Shown: piece after piece, positions 55,374-64,000 of the stretch
Layout: the number at the start of each line of letters is the position of its first letter
How positions within the stretch are numbered: the stretch's first letter is position 1
Assembly: GCF_000425425.1 (NCBI RefSeq)
Contig: NZ_AUDK01000001.1
Coordinates: 62,001 to 126,000 of the forward strand
DNA length: 64,000 bases
Source: Flavobacterium daejeonense DSM 17708
GTDB lineage: Bacteria; Bacteroidota; Bacteroidia; Flavobacteriales; Flavobacteriaceae
Reading direction: 5' to 3'
Made by a program: the position numbers and the translations under genes
Notes under the pieces: generated by a model
What the model saw: the letters and a program-made list of their open reading frames with translations, nothing else
Told to the model about the DNA's origin: nothing
The model's database searches: none

Positions 55374-55583
55374 CTAAATTAGCATGTCCAGATTGCTTAT
55401 TTCAAGCGAAATATCTTTAGCCTCTGCAACCATTTTATCATTATAATTTACAACAAAAGAAATAGTTTCATTTAATGTAATAGTAATGATCAATTTATTG
55501 TCCGGAGATTTAACTTCGTAATTTTGAGCAGTTAAACTTAGGTTAATTGCAATTGTGGCAATTAATAAAAATAGATTTTTCAT
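55374..55583 (-). pseudogene. N-terminal stub of a GH97-like glycosidase
   Basis: This 69-residue frame has a Sec signal (LTAQ) and then VKSPDNKLIITITLNETISFVVNY, matching the start of GH97 enzymes (SusB type, about 700 residues). A stop follows after 69 residues, and the 100 bases after it hold no continuation of the family in any frame I followed. It is probably a degraded gene. It lies just after the fructokinase gene, outside the obvious fructan functions. Confidence 0.55.
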
Positions 55584-55639
55584 GTTTATGTTTTTATTTT
55601 ATATACAACTAAGTAATAGTTTCTACATACTTAGAAATA

Positions 55640-56536
55640 CTAAACTTTCATAAATTCTTTTATTGTTTCCTTATCCAATTCCGGATTAGCTCCTTCGTTT
55701 CCGGCAACTAATGCTCCAACGGCACAGGCATAATTTAAAGCTTTTTGGGGTGATTTTCCTTTAAGCAATCTCGTAATCAAAGTTGCAAGAAAAGAATCAC
55801 CTGCTCCTACTGTATCCACCACTTTTATAAAATACCCGCTGTTATAATAAAACTTTCCATTGCTGAATAAAACCGCCCCAAAAGCACCTTTGGTCACACA
55901 TATTTGTGAGGTATTGGTTTTCTCAGCTATAAATTTGATATTCTGCTCAAAAGAATTAAAAGGAGATTCCAGCTCTTTGCTAATTTCGAATAATTCCTCG
56001 TCATTAAGTTTAATAAAATCAGCCTTCATCATCAAATCGGTAAGTGTCTCCGTTGTATAGTAGGGCGCCCTGAGATTTGCATCCAGAACTTTATATTTTG
56101 CTTTTGCTAAAAGATGATTTAAGGTTAATCTCGACACTTCATCCCTGCACACCAAACTTCCAAAAACAAATGCATCTGCTTTTGACACAACAGTATCCAT
56201 TGACTTTGTCTGTTCAATTTTATCCCAGGCGGAAGGATATGAAATATCATAAGAAGCATTTCCTTTTTCATTAACCATAACATTAACAACTCCCGTTTTA
56301 TATTTTTCGGTTATTTGAACAAAATCAGTACTAACATTATGCTGATTTAAAAAAGACAGGATATCTTCCCCATTTTCATCTTTCCCCACACAACTAATCA
56401 TAGCTGTTTTAACTCCCAAAGCATTCATCCTGAGAGCAACATTTAAAGGTGCTCCACCTATTTTTTTATGTGTTGGAAATAAATCCCAAAGTACTTCCCC
56501 AAAACAAACAGCTTTTAAAGCATCTTTTTTATTCAT
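55640..56536 (-). CDS. PfkB-family fructokinase
   Basis: This 298-residue cytoplasmic kinase belongs to the PfkB (ribokinase) family. Landmarks are CFGEVLWDLFPTHKKIGGAPLNVA at the N-terminus and the ATP-site motif VDTVGAGDSFLATLITRLL near residue 243, with the catalytic Asp in GAGD. The position next to GH32 and the MFS porter points to fructose as substrate, giving fructose-6-phosphate. I start at the ATG at 56536; a GTG two codons earlier is less likely. Confidence 0.88.
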   Translation of the reverse strand: MNKKDALKAVCFGEVLWDLFPTHKKIGGAPLNVALRMNALGVKTAMISCVGKDENGEDILSFLNQHNVSTDFVQITEKYKTGVVNVMVNEKGNASYDISYPSAWDKIEQTKSMDTVVSKADAFVFGSLVCRDEVSRLTLNHLLAKAKYKVLDANLRAPYYTTETLTDLMMKADFIKLNDEELFEISKELESPFNSFEQNIKFIAEKTNTSQICVTKGAFGAVLFSNGKFYYNSGYFIKVVDTVGAGDSFLATLITRLLKGKSPQKALNYACAVGALVAGNEGANPELDKETIKEFMKV

Positions 56537-56559
56537 AATCACAATATTTAAAAATTAAG

Positions 56560-56582
56560 GACAGGTATAAAACCTGCCCTCA
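56560..56582 (-). terminator. weak hairpin between susD and fructokinase
   Basis: CAGGT pairs with ACCTG, with an outer GG/CC pair and one mismatch. On the minus strand it is followed by an AT-rich stretch with few Ts, so it may only attenuate. Confidence 0.35.
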
Positions 56583-56618
56583 ATCACATTAAATAACCAA
56601 ACACATTTTTATTAACAA

Positions 56619-58364
56619 TTAATATCCAGGATTTTGCGTATACAATCCTCCTGTAAAATCTATCTCTCTTTGCGGTATCGGATAATATTCATCTCTACCT
56701 GCTGTAAAATGAGCACTTGACAAGAACCCTTTTTTAGTTTTCTCAACTGCAAGATAAGCATTTAAAACCGGTTCTGCGATTCCCCATCGTACCAAATCAA
56801 AGAATCGAGGGCCTTCCATACCAAACTCCAATCTTCTTTCAAACATCAATGCTTTCATAGCATAATCTTTTGAAGAAAAAGAATCATACGTACCAACATT
56901 ATAAACATTTGAAGCACCTGCTGCTAATGGCATTGCTGTACTGGCCGCTGCTCTTTCTCTTATTCGGTTGATAATTAGTCGTGCTTCTTCTATTCTGTTC
57001 AATTGAATTAATGCTTCTGCTTTAAACAACAATACATCGGCATATCTAATAAAATCAACATTTTTTGAAGTCCCTATAAATGGCCCGTTTTTCACATAAC
57101 AAGAACAGTCAGGGGATTGTTGCTCTTTCATATTTCCAAAATAACCATAAACTCCCGGATCTCTCGCCCAACTAAAATTGTAAACCATATCTCCAGCTGT
57201 TTTCAAGGTATTTTTATATTTGAATGGTCTGCCAGGGACTCCTACCGTATGATCAATTCTTGGATCAAGTGTTACACCGGTAGTCAAAGTTGATTTTCCA
57301 TTTGCATCTACAGTATTATAGATATCCGAATCATTAAAAGTATCCAATAATGGTAAACCATCAGCATCCGTTTTAAAGGCATTCACCATGTTTTGACTAG
57401 CTAAATGAAAACCGCAACATCCGTAAAGCGGTGAACCATGTGGCGAATTCAATCCGGTAACAAAACTAACCCTTCCGGTATTAGTTCCATCATTGATAGA
57501 AAACTGAACTGCCCAGATAGATTCCTGACCGTTATCATGACCATCCAAGAAATTGAAACCAAAATCAATCTCTAAGTCTCCAATTACTTCATCAGCATAA
57601 TCAATCACTTCCTGTAATCTTGTTGCGTTAATGTTTATTACAGCATGAGTAGTAGGATTTTGTTCATAAGCCTGATACAATCTTAATTTAGCCAAATATG
57701 CAGAAGCAGCATTTTTATCTGCTCTACCTACTTCATCTTGTGAAGGTGGCAAATTATCATGAGCAAAAATAAAATCTTCAGCAATTTTATCCCACAATTG
57801 ATCAGAAGTCAAATCATTTGATGTTTCTAAAATTTCCTCTTTAGTAAGATCTTCAGTAATAAACGGAACTTTATTAAACAACAATTTCAACATAAAATGA
57901 GAATGCGCTCTTAAAAAACGAAGCTCTGCCTGTCTTTGTTTTTGAAGCGGATACTCCGTCTCTGACAAAGAATTAATTACTGACAAGGCAAAATTAGCTC
58001 TGGAAATAGCCTTATAGTGATTCGTCCAGGTTCTTGGAAGCATCCAGTCTCCATAATCAGGAATAGTTGTATTGTACTGCTCATAAGTATCAATTACATC
58101 CACATCTGAGCGTCCACCACCACCTTTGTAAGCATCATCAGAACGCACACTTCCATAGACCCACTGGTTGGTTATTGGACCTACCATTTCGTCATTTCCT
58201 ATTGCGGCATAAGCCGCATTTACAAGAGCATCTGCATTTTCAGCTGTTGCTACATTCTCCGAAGACAATACGCCTTTAGGTTCATAATCTAAAAAATCTG
58301 AGCTACATGATGCCAAAAATAAAATTGACAAGAAGCTGATAACTATTTTATTATATTTTTTCAT
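56619..58364 (-). CDS. SusD-like lipoprotein of the fructan locus
   Basis: This 581-residue lipoprotein (FLASC, Cys20) is the glycan-binding partner of the SusC beside it. SusD features are FLDYEPKGVLSSENV after the lipobox, LRFLRAHSHFMLKLLF near residue 150, RYADVLLFKAEALIQLNRIEEA near 432, and YYPIPQREIDFTGGLYTQNPGY at the end. It follows susC by 9 bases. With GH32 in the same run, fructan chains are the likely ligand. Confidence 0.93.
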   Translation of the reverse strand: MKKYNKIVISFLSILFLASCSSDFLDYEPKGVLSSENVATAENADALVNAAYAAIGNDEMVGPITNQWVYGSVRSDDAYKGGGGRSDVDVIDTYEQYNTTIPDYGDWMLPRTWTNHYKAISRANFALSVINSLSETEYPLQKQRQAELRFLRAHSHFMLKLLFNKVPFITEDLTKEEILETSNDLTSDQLWDKIAEDFIFAHDNLPPSQDEVGRADKNAASAYLAKLRLYQAYEQNPTTHAVININATRLQEVIDYADEVIGDLEIDFGFNFLDGHDNGQESIWAVQFSINDGTNTGRVSFVTGLNSPHGSPLYGCCGFHLASQNMVNAFKTDADGLPLLDTFNDSDIYNTVDANGKSTLTTGVTLDPRIDHTVGVPGRPFKYKNTLKTAGDMVYNFSWARDPGVYGYFGNMKEQQSPDCSCYVKNGPFIGTSKNVDFIRYADVLLFKAEALIQLNRIEEARLIINRIRERAAASTAMPLAAGASNVYNVGTYDSFSSKDYAMKALMFERRLEFGMEGPRFFDLVRWGIAEPVLNAYLAVEKTKKGFLSSAHFTAGRDEYYPIPQREIDFTGGLYTQNPGY

Positions 58365-58373
58365 GAGATTTAA

Positions 58374-61300
58374 TTAAAAGTTTAAGTTTACTCCTAAAGA
58401 GAAAGTCGTTGGTACAGGTATTCTATTTACATCTGTACGTTCCGGATCAGAACCTATGTAGCCTTTTGGAGTAAACCAAAATAAGTTCTCTCCCTGAGCA
58501 TAAATTCTGCAATGTGTCAAGAACCCAGTTTTATTAACAAATGCTTCCGGTAATGTATAACCTAATTGAATATTTCTCATTTTGAAATACGAATTGTTTC
58601 TTAAAAAATATTCCGACATCTGAGTATCATTATGCGCTAAAGAAAGTGATGGAACATCTGTATTCGTATTCGTAGGAGTCCAGGCATTTAAAGTTCCAGG
58701 CCCTGCATTTTCTCTTCCCTGAACAAAATTATTCCAATAGATATAAGGATCTACCCCTTTTCTTCCTGTAACCCCCGAACCAAAAATGGACATATCAATA
58801 TTTTTATAACTCAAACTAATATTAATACCATATTCTAATTTAGGTTGTGTTGAACCAATAAAAGTTCTGTCATTAGAATTAATAACTCCATCATTATTGA
58901 TATCCACATATTTAATACCTCCTAATCTGGCAGCCACCTGAGTTGCATGTGAATCAATATCATCCTGTGACTGGAACAATCCATCAGTTTTATATCCGAA
59001 AATTTCAAACTGTGAATGACCAACAATTGAATTTGCCGCCGTACCCGGATATGCCGATCTTACCTCTTCAGGTAATTGAGTAATTTTATTTTTTGTTGCA
59101 CCAAAATTGGTAGTTACATTAAAAGTCAATCCGTTCTCTAAAGTATCTGAATAACCTAAAACTAATTCCCATCCTTTATTTTCAGTAGATGCTCCATTTA
59201 CAAAACGTTGTTGGCCTTCACCAACAACCGAAGCAACTGGTGGTTTAATTAATATTCCATCCGTTTTTCTTGCGAAATAATCAAACGATCCTGATAATTT
59301 ATTATCTAAAAAAGCAAAGTCCAATCCTACGTTTATCTCTTTAGTTGACTCCCATTTCAATCCCGAGTTAGCCGCTTGAATGGAAACAAAACCTGATGGT
59401 AAATTCCCTGTATTATTACCATTCAAATCATAAGCTGTTCCAACATTGTAATAAATATTAAAAAACCATGGGTCAAATACATTTTGATTAGGACCGTATC
59501 TCGTTTCGTACAAACCAAAACGGGCATTATCTCCAATAGACTGATTCCCAACCTCTCCATAACCAGCACGAAATTTTAATAACGAAATTGCTTCAACATT
59601 TTTCAGGAAATTTTCATTACTCATCTTCCAACCTACTGTGGCAGCAGGGAAAATACCATATCTGTTATCTGCTCCAAATCGCGAAGAACCATCACGTCTT
59701 ATCGTAAAAGTTGCCAAATATTTATCTGAAAACGAATAATTTAACTTACCAAACTGAGAAAGCAATCTGCTTCCTGTAGAAAGCCCGTTTGATGTCCTAG
59801 CTCCCGTGGCAGCCGATAAAACAAAATAATCTTCTGTTTCAACTGCAAATCCTTCCCCACGGGCATATATACTATTCAAATCCGTTTTAACTGATTCAGT
59901 ACCAACAATTACACCTATTTTATGATCTTCTAATTTTACATTATAATTCAACGTATTAGAAATAGTTAAACTGGAATATTTATTTGTATCAAGAGTCAGA
60001 CTATTATTATCTCTGTTAACTGATCCATTACTAACCTTTGGCTCAATATCTTTTTTGTTGTAATCATTAAAATCAATACCTATACTGTTTCTATAAGTAA
60101 GATTTTTAACCACATCAATTTCTGTGAAAACATTAGCAAACAAAGACATTCTTCTGGTATTATCCCATCGGTTCAAATACTGCATCAACAAAGGGTTATT
60201 TCTGTCAGAATATCCAGAACCTAAAGCCCCTCCATATCCCCCGGAATTTGTATAAACAGGAATAGTTGGCGCTAATGAAATAGCCAGAGCAGGAACCGGA
60301 GAATTCCCAACATCAGCAGCCGCTAATGTCTCATTAGACTGAGTAAACTGAGAATTAATTCCAAATCGCACTTTGTCATTAAACAATTTAAAATTAGCAT
60401 TCAATCTTGCCGTGTACCTTTCATAACCAGTATACTTCAACATACCTGTATTATCTAAATACCCTAAATTCAACATTGCATTCGATTTATCACTTCCTCC
60501 CGAAACTGACAAATCATTATTAACAACAAATCCCGTTTTATACAATACATCCTGCCAATCAGTATCTCCTGCAGGCATATTAGTATCCCCTCCAACAAAA
60601 GGCTGAACCGTTACCCCATTTAAAACAGGATTAGCCAAATTATTATTCCAGTCAAAATTGTAAATTTCGCCATAACCGTCTTCAGGAAATGCACCATCAT
60701 TAACAGACGCCTGCCACAATACCTTACCTCTGTCGACTGCATTCAACATTTTATACCTTTGCTTTTTCTCTGACATAGCAGAAATACTGGTACTGTAAGA
60801 CACATTCATTCTTTCTCCTTTGAAAGCATTTTTAGTTGTTACTACAATAACACCATTGGCTGCTCTGGAACCATAAATAGAAGAAGCAGAAGCATCTTTT
60901 AACACCTGAACAGATTCTATAACACTTGGATTTAAACTGGCAAAAACTTCCGGTCTTACAGTAGGAACTCCGTCAATTACATACAACGGATCAGTATTTC
61001 CTAAAGTACTAACCCCTCTGATTAAAATCTTGCTGCTGGTTCCGCTCGGATCTCCGGACTTTTCTACTGACAAACCGGCAACCCTTCCCTGCATAGCCTG
61101 CATGGCATTACCGGAACTCATACTTTGTCCCTCAATAGGCTTCATCTCAACTACAACAACAGATCCTGTAACGTCTACCTTACGTTCTTTTGAATATCCC
61201 GTTACAATAACTTCGGTCAATTGTTGTGATTCTCCTTTCAAAGCAACATTAATTGTTTCCTGACCGTTTACCTGTACTGTTTGGTTTGTAAAACCTACAT

Positions 61301-61523
61301 AACTAAAAACCAAAGAGGCTTTAGCGTCTACATTTTTAAGCTCATATTTACCATCAAGATCAGTTGTAGTTCCCTTATTTGTCCCCGAGACTAGAACTGA
61401 CACACCTGGTAATGACATTCCATCTTCAGAAGATGTTACTGTCCCTTTTATTCCTATATTTTGAGCCGACAAAGAAAAAAAGGAGCCCATTAAAATTAAA
61501 TAGAGAATGATTTTTCGTTTCAT
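58374..61523 (-). CDS. SusC-like TonB-dependent transporter of the fructan locus
   Basis: This 1049-residue TonB-dependent transporter has a Sec signal (LSAQ), a carboxypeptidase-like N-terminal domain (GTVTSSEDGMSLPGVSV), a plug domain (QGRVAGLSVEKSGDPSGT, LYVIDGVPTVRP, DASASSIYGSRAANGVIVV) and a C-terminal barrel. It should import fructo-oligosaccharides with SusD. It is 13 bases downstream of GH32 and 9 bases upstream of susD, so all three share a transcript. Confidence 0.94.
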   Translation of the reverse strand: MKRKIILYLILMGSFFSLSAQNIGIKGTVTSSEDGMSLPGVSVLVSGTNKGTTTDLDGKYELKNVDAKASLVFSYVGFTNQTVQVNGQETINVALKGESQQLTEVIVTGYSKERKVDVTGSVVVVEMKPIEGQSMSSGNAMQAMQGRVAGLSVEKSGDPSGTSSKILIRGVSTLGNTDPLYVIDGVPTVRPEVFASLNPSVIESVQVLKDASASSIYGSRAANGVIVVTTKNAFKGERMNVSYSTSISAMSEKKQRYKMLNAVDRGKVLWQASVNDGAFPEDGYGEIYNFDWNNNLANPVLNGVTVQPFVGGDTNMPAGDTDWQDVLYKTGFVVNNDLSVSGGSDKSNAMLNLGYLDNTGMLKYTGYERYTARLNANFKLFNDKVRFGINSQFTQSNETLAAADVGNSPVPALAISLAPTIPVYTNSGGYGGALGSGYSDRNNPLLMQYLNRWDNTRRMSLFANVFTEIDVVKNLTYRNSIGIDFNDYNKKDIEPKVSNGSVNRDNNSLTLDTNKYSSLTISNTLNYNVKLEDHKIGVIVGTESVKTDLNSIYARGEGFAVETEDYFVLSAATGARTSNGLSTGSRLLSQFGKLNYSFSDKYLATFTIRRDGSSRFGADNRYGIFPAATVGWKMSNENFLKNVEAISLLKFRAGYGEVGNQSIGDNARFGLYETRYGPNQNVFDPWFFNIYYNVGTAYDLNGNNTGNLPSGFVSIQAANSGLKWESTKEINVGLDFAFLDNKLSGSFDYFARKTDGILIKPPVASVVGEGQQRFVNGASTENKGWELVLGYSDTLENGLTFNVTTNFGATKNKITQLPEEVRSAYPGTAANSIVGHSQFEIFGYKTDGLFQSQDDIDSHATQVAARLGGIKYVDINNDGVINSNDRTFIGSTQPKLEYGINISLSYKNIDMSIFGSGVTGRKGVDPYIYWNNFVQGRENAGPGTLNAWTPTNTNTDVPSLSLAHNDTQMSEYFLRNNSYFKMRNIQLGYTLPEAFVNKTGFLTHCRIYAQGENLFWFTPKGYIGSDPERTDVNRIPVPTTFSLGVNLNF

Positions 61524-61536
61524 AATTTAAATAGTT

Positions 61537-63135
61537 TTAGTTAAAATTTAGTTGGTTAATAATTAGATTTTCAATAGCGTAGTCAAAATTCCCTTTGTTA
61601 ACCGAGAATGTTTCCATAGGTTTTTCAGAAAAAAATATCTCGGTCATAACTGTTTTTCCTTTGTCGTAAAATACCTCAATTGATGTTTTATCAATTACAA
61701 CCCTTACATCCATTTTATTAAAATCCTTTGTAAAAGCTACTTTTGAAATTTGTTTTGCAAAATCATCCGAGAAAGAAATCACTCCTGATTTTTTTCTGTC
61801 AACAAAAAAGAACTTGTCCTTTTTATTAATTCCAAATTCAATTGTATTACCTAAAGCATTTGACAAGGAGAATGTATAGATATCGTTTTTAAGGTTACAT
61901 ACATTAAATCGGATATCTGTTTTGGATAAATCAACGAATGATTTGTCAGTTAAAACCGTTTTTTTGTTTATTTTAAGAGTTTCTTTTTTAATTGTTTTTG
62001 ACACATAATTTTGTAATTCCCTCACTGGCTGAAAAGAAACTTTATAATGTCCGTCATCTTTAACAAGTGCTAATTCCCTTGGCAGAGTCATGCTGCTTCT
62101 CCATTTTTGAGTAGGCACTTTTTGAGCATAATTCCAGTTTGACATCCATCCTACAAATAATTTTCTTCCATCCACTTCAGAAATATTTGACCATGTAACT
62201 CCTGCATAATTGTCTCTGCCGTAATCAATCCAAAGCGATTTTTTTTCTTTTAAATCCTGAGAAAAAGATTCGTCAAGAGTGAAATTTTTACCATCAAAAT
62301 CACCTACAAAATATTGTGTTGCCGAACCTCCGTTAGGTCCTCCGGGATTTATACTTACCAAAAGCACCCATTTATAATCATCAGACCCTTCAATTAACAT
62401 TGGAAATAAATCCGGACACTCCCAAACTCCGCCATGCGCCCCTATATTTTTTCCAAAATCAGAAAGTAATTCCCAGTTTTTTAAATCTTTAGAGCCATAG
62501 AAAAAAATACTGTCCCCTGCGGCTAAGACCATTAACCATTGTTTGTGAATATTATCCCAGATCATTTTAGGATCCCTGAAATCTTTAAGGTTCGGATTTT
62601 TAATAACCGGATTTGCCTCATACTTTGTCCAGGTCAAACCTTCATTTAATGAATATGCAATCCCCTGCGATTGAGTATCTACAGCTCCGGATTTTTCTTT
62701 TACCGGATCATGATAGGTAAACATTGCCACAATAGGCGGATTCTTTAAACTACCAAAACCAGAAGTATTGTTTAAATCTACAACCGCACTACCCGAAAAA
62801 ATATACCCCTTGGCATCCGGATAAAGAGCTATAGGTTTTTCTGTCCAGGTAATCAAATCGGTACTTATAGCATGGCCCCAGTGCATTGGTCCCCAAATAT
62901 TTGAATCGGGGTAATGTTGGTAAAAAAGATGGTAATATCCATTGTAATAAAACAATCCATTAGGATCATTCATCCAACCTTTTTTAGGTGTAAAATGAAA
63001 ATTAGGTCTGTAGAGTTCCTCTTCAGTATATTTTTCCCCATCCGAATCTCCAGCTTCTTTACAGGAAAACAAACCCGAAAAAATTACCAGACTGCTTATT
63101 AGTCCTAACCATTTCTTAATTCTTATTCTGTTCAT
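61537..63135 (-). CDS. GH32 fructan hydrolase lipoprotein
   Basis: This 532-residue lipoprotein (GLFSC, Cys25) is a family GH32 enzyme that cleaves beta-fructosyl bonds in levan, inulin or sucrose. The nucleophile Asp57 is in GWMNDPNG, the stabiliser in DFRDPKMIW, and the acid/base Glu in WECPDLFPM. A C-terminal beta-sandwich follows. It is 4 bases after the MFS gene stop and before susC. Exo or endo action and linkage preference cannot be told from sequence. Confidence 0.95.
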   Translation of the reverse strand: MNRIRIKKWLGLISSLVIFSGLFSCKEAGDSDGEKYTEEELYRPNFHFTPKKGWMNDPNGLFYYNGYYHLFYQHYPDSNIWGPMHWGHAISTDLITWTEKPIALYPDAKGYIFSGSAVVDLNNTSGFGSLKNPPIVAMFTYHDPVKEKSGAVDTQSQGIAYSLNEGLTWTKYEANPVIKNPNLKDFRDPKMIWDNIHKQWLMVLAAGDSIFFYGSKDLKNWELLSDFGKNIGAHGGVWECPDLFPMLIEGSDDYKWVLLVSINPGGPNGGSATQYFVGDFDGKNFTLDESFSQDLKEKKSLWIDYGRDNYAGVTWSNISEVDGRKLFVGWMSNWNYAQKVPTQKWRSSMTLPRELALVKDDGHYKVSFQPVRELQNYVSKTIKKETLKINKKTVLTDKSFVDLSKTDIRFNVCNLKNDIYTFSLSNALGNTIEFGINKKDKFFFVDRKKSGVISFSDDFAKQISKVAFTKDFNKMDVRVVIDKTSIEVFYDKGKTVMTEIFFSEKPMETFSVNKGNFDYAIENLIINQLNFN

Positions 63136-63139
63136 GTTA

Positions 63140-64000
63140 TTAATTTTTAATTAATTTTTTACTTAACTCTTCTAAAGAAATCCCTTTGGTTTCAGGCATT
63201 AAAAAGGCAACAAAAAGTAGTTGGAATACCATCATTATGGCAAAAAACAAAAACACAACCCCCGGACCAATCGTAGAAAATAAAAAAGGAATCAATGATG
63301 GAATGATTGCAGCTAAAACCCAATGTGTCGTGCTACCAAAAGCCTGTCCTGAAGCTCTGAGATGATTAGGAAAAATCTCGGATATAAAAACCCAGATTAC
63401 TGCTCCCTGACCTATTGCATGTGCAGCAATGAATAAGAATAAAAATACCGGAACCATAATCCCCTGCCAATGAAGGAAAAATGCCATAGCTACTAAAGTA
63501 AGCGAAATGATATAACCTACTGACCCTATATACATTAGAATTTTCCGTCCTAACTTATCTATCAGGAAAACACCAATCAAAGTAAAAACTAAGTTTACCA
63601 CTCCAATTCCAATACTACTCAACAAAGCAGTACTTTCTCCTAAACCGGCTTCCTGAAAAATTCTATTAGAATAATACAGAAAAGCATTAATTCCTGATAA
63701 TTGGTTGAAAAAAGCAATCAAAAACGCTAATATCAATGGGGTTCTGTATTTTTTTAAAAAGATGCTGTCATTAGCAAGAGCTGCATTAGCGTTATCCGCA
63801 TCAATCTCTTTTTTCATTTCTTCAAAATCAGCTTCCAATCCCATTCGCTCCAGAACACTTTTAGCTTCTTCATCTCTGTTCTTTGATAATAACCATCTTG
63901 GACTTTTAGGAATAGAAAAAATTAATACTGAATAAATGAAAGAAGGAAATGCCTGTACCCCCATCATCCATCTCCATGAATTTTCACCTACGTTTCGTAA
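63140..64000 (-). CDS. MFS sugar porter, N-terminus beyond the window edge
   Basis: The frame is open to base 64000 (residues reading LRNVGENSWRW before the first Met in the window), so 287 residues of a longer protein are seen. It has the sugar porter family motif YSVLIFSIPKSPRWLL, FFNQLSGINAFLYYSNRIF and the ending VAFLMPETKGISLEELSKKL. It imports a sugar, probably fructose, across the inner membrane. It leads the visible fructan run, with GH32 4 bases downstream. Confidence 0.92.
   Translation of the reverse strand, partial: LRNVGENSWRWMMGVQAFPSFIYSVLIFSIPKSPRWLLSKNRDEEAKSVLERMGLEADFEEMKKEIDADNANAALANDSIFLKKYRTPLILAFLIAFFNQLSGINAFLYYSNRIFQEAGLGESTALLSSIGIGVVNLVFTLIGVFLIDKLGRKILMYIGSVGYIISLTLVAMAFFLHWQGIMVPVFLFLFIAAHAIGQGAVIWVFISEIFPNHLRASGQAFGSTTHWVLAAIIPSLIPFLFSTIGPGVVFLFFAIMMVFQLLFVAFLMPETKGISLEELSKKLIKN

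Overview
The window is typical of the Bacteroidota, family Flavobacteriaceae, and most likely a Flavobacterium. It is AT-rich. It carries a complete gldKLMN gliding/type IX secretion operon, two SusC/SusD pairs, an XrtF exosortase pair and a short RpoD without region 1.1. Several promoters match the flavobacterial TTG / TAnnTTTG pattern, and strong hairpin terminators separate convergent genes. I saw no rRNA, tRNA, CRISPR array, transposase or prophage gene.

Region 1 (1-15835) is a divergent carbohydrate locus. On the minus strand lie SusC, SusD, a GH92 alpha-mannosidase lipoprotein, a putative lyase-like toroid protein and a partial DUF4861-like protein. On the plus strand lie a eukaryote-like myo-inositol oxygenase, a sodium/solute symporter, a NagB-PIG-L fusion and an SDR resembling fructuronate reductase. 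Together they suggest use of a glycan or conjugate that contains mannose, amino sugar and uronate or inositol; the substrate is an inference.

Region 2 (15900-24500) is housekeeping and small genes: a plant-type LRR protein, DUF1761, pterin dehydratase, an acyltransferase-like protein with a TTG start, a lipid kinase diverging from an App1-type phosphatase, an ABC-F ATPase, DUF983 and an FAD oxidoreductase. Region 3 (24738-33380) holds gldN, gldM, gldL and gldK (all minus), an arginase-fold protein that has lost metal ligands, and topA.

Region 4 (33680-41039) is a plus-strand housekeeping run: miaB, a sigma-54-type AAA+ regulator, an LptE-like gene, a TPR-like gene, secG and groES-groEL. A GxxExxY nuclease-like gene bounded by inverted repeats sits between miaB and the regulator. 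Region 5 (41111-45162, minus) has DedA, a beta-CASP RNase-like protein coupled to an ATP-cone/PD-(D/E)XK protein, and the XrtF pair.

Region 6 (45756-54394, plus apart from one gene) has an OmpA-family porin, two tandem MORN/TonB-C-like paralogues, rpsO, pnp, rpoD and rpe; a Lys/Ala-rich secreted protein lies on the minus strand. Region 7 (54454-64000, minus) has an MtfA-like peptidase and then a fructan utilisation locus: MFS porter (cut by the window edge), GH32, SusC, SusD, fructokinase and a stub of a GH97 gene. Short dispersed repeats typical of intergenic DNA occur at several junctions.
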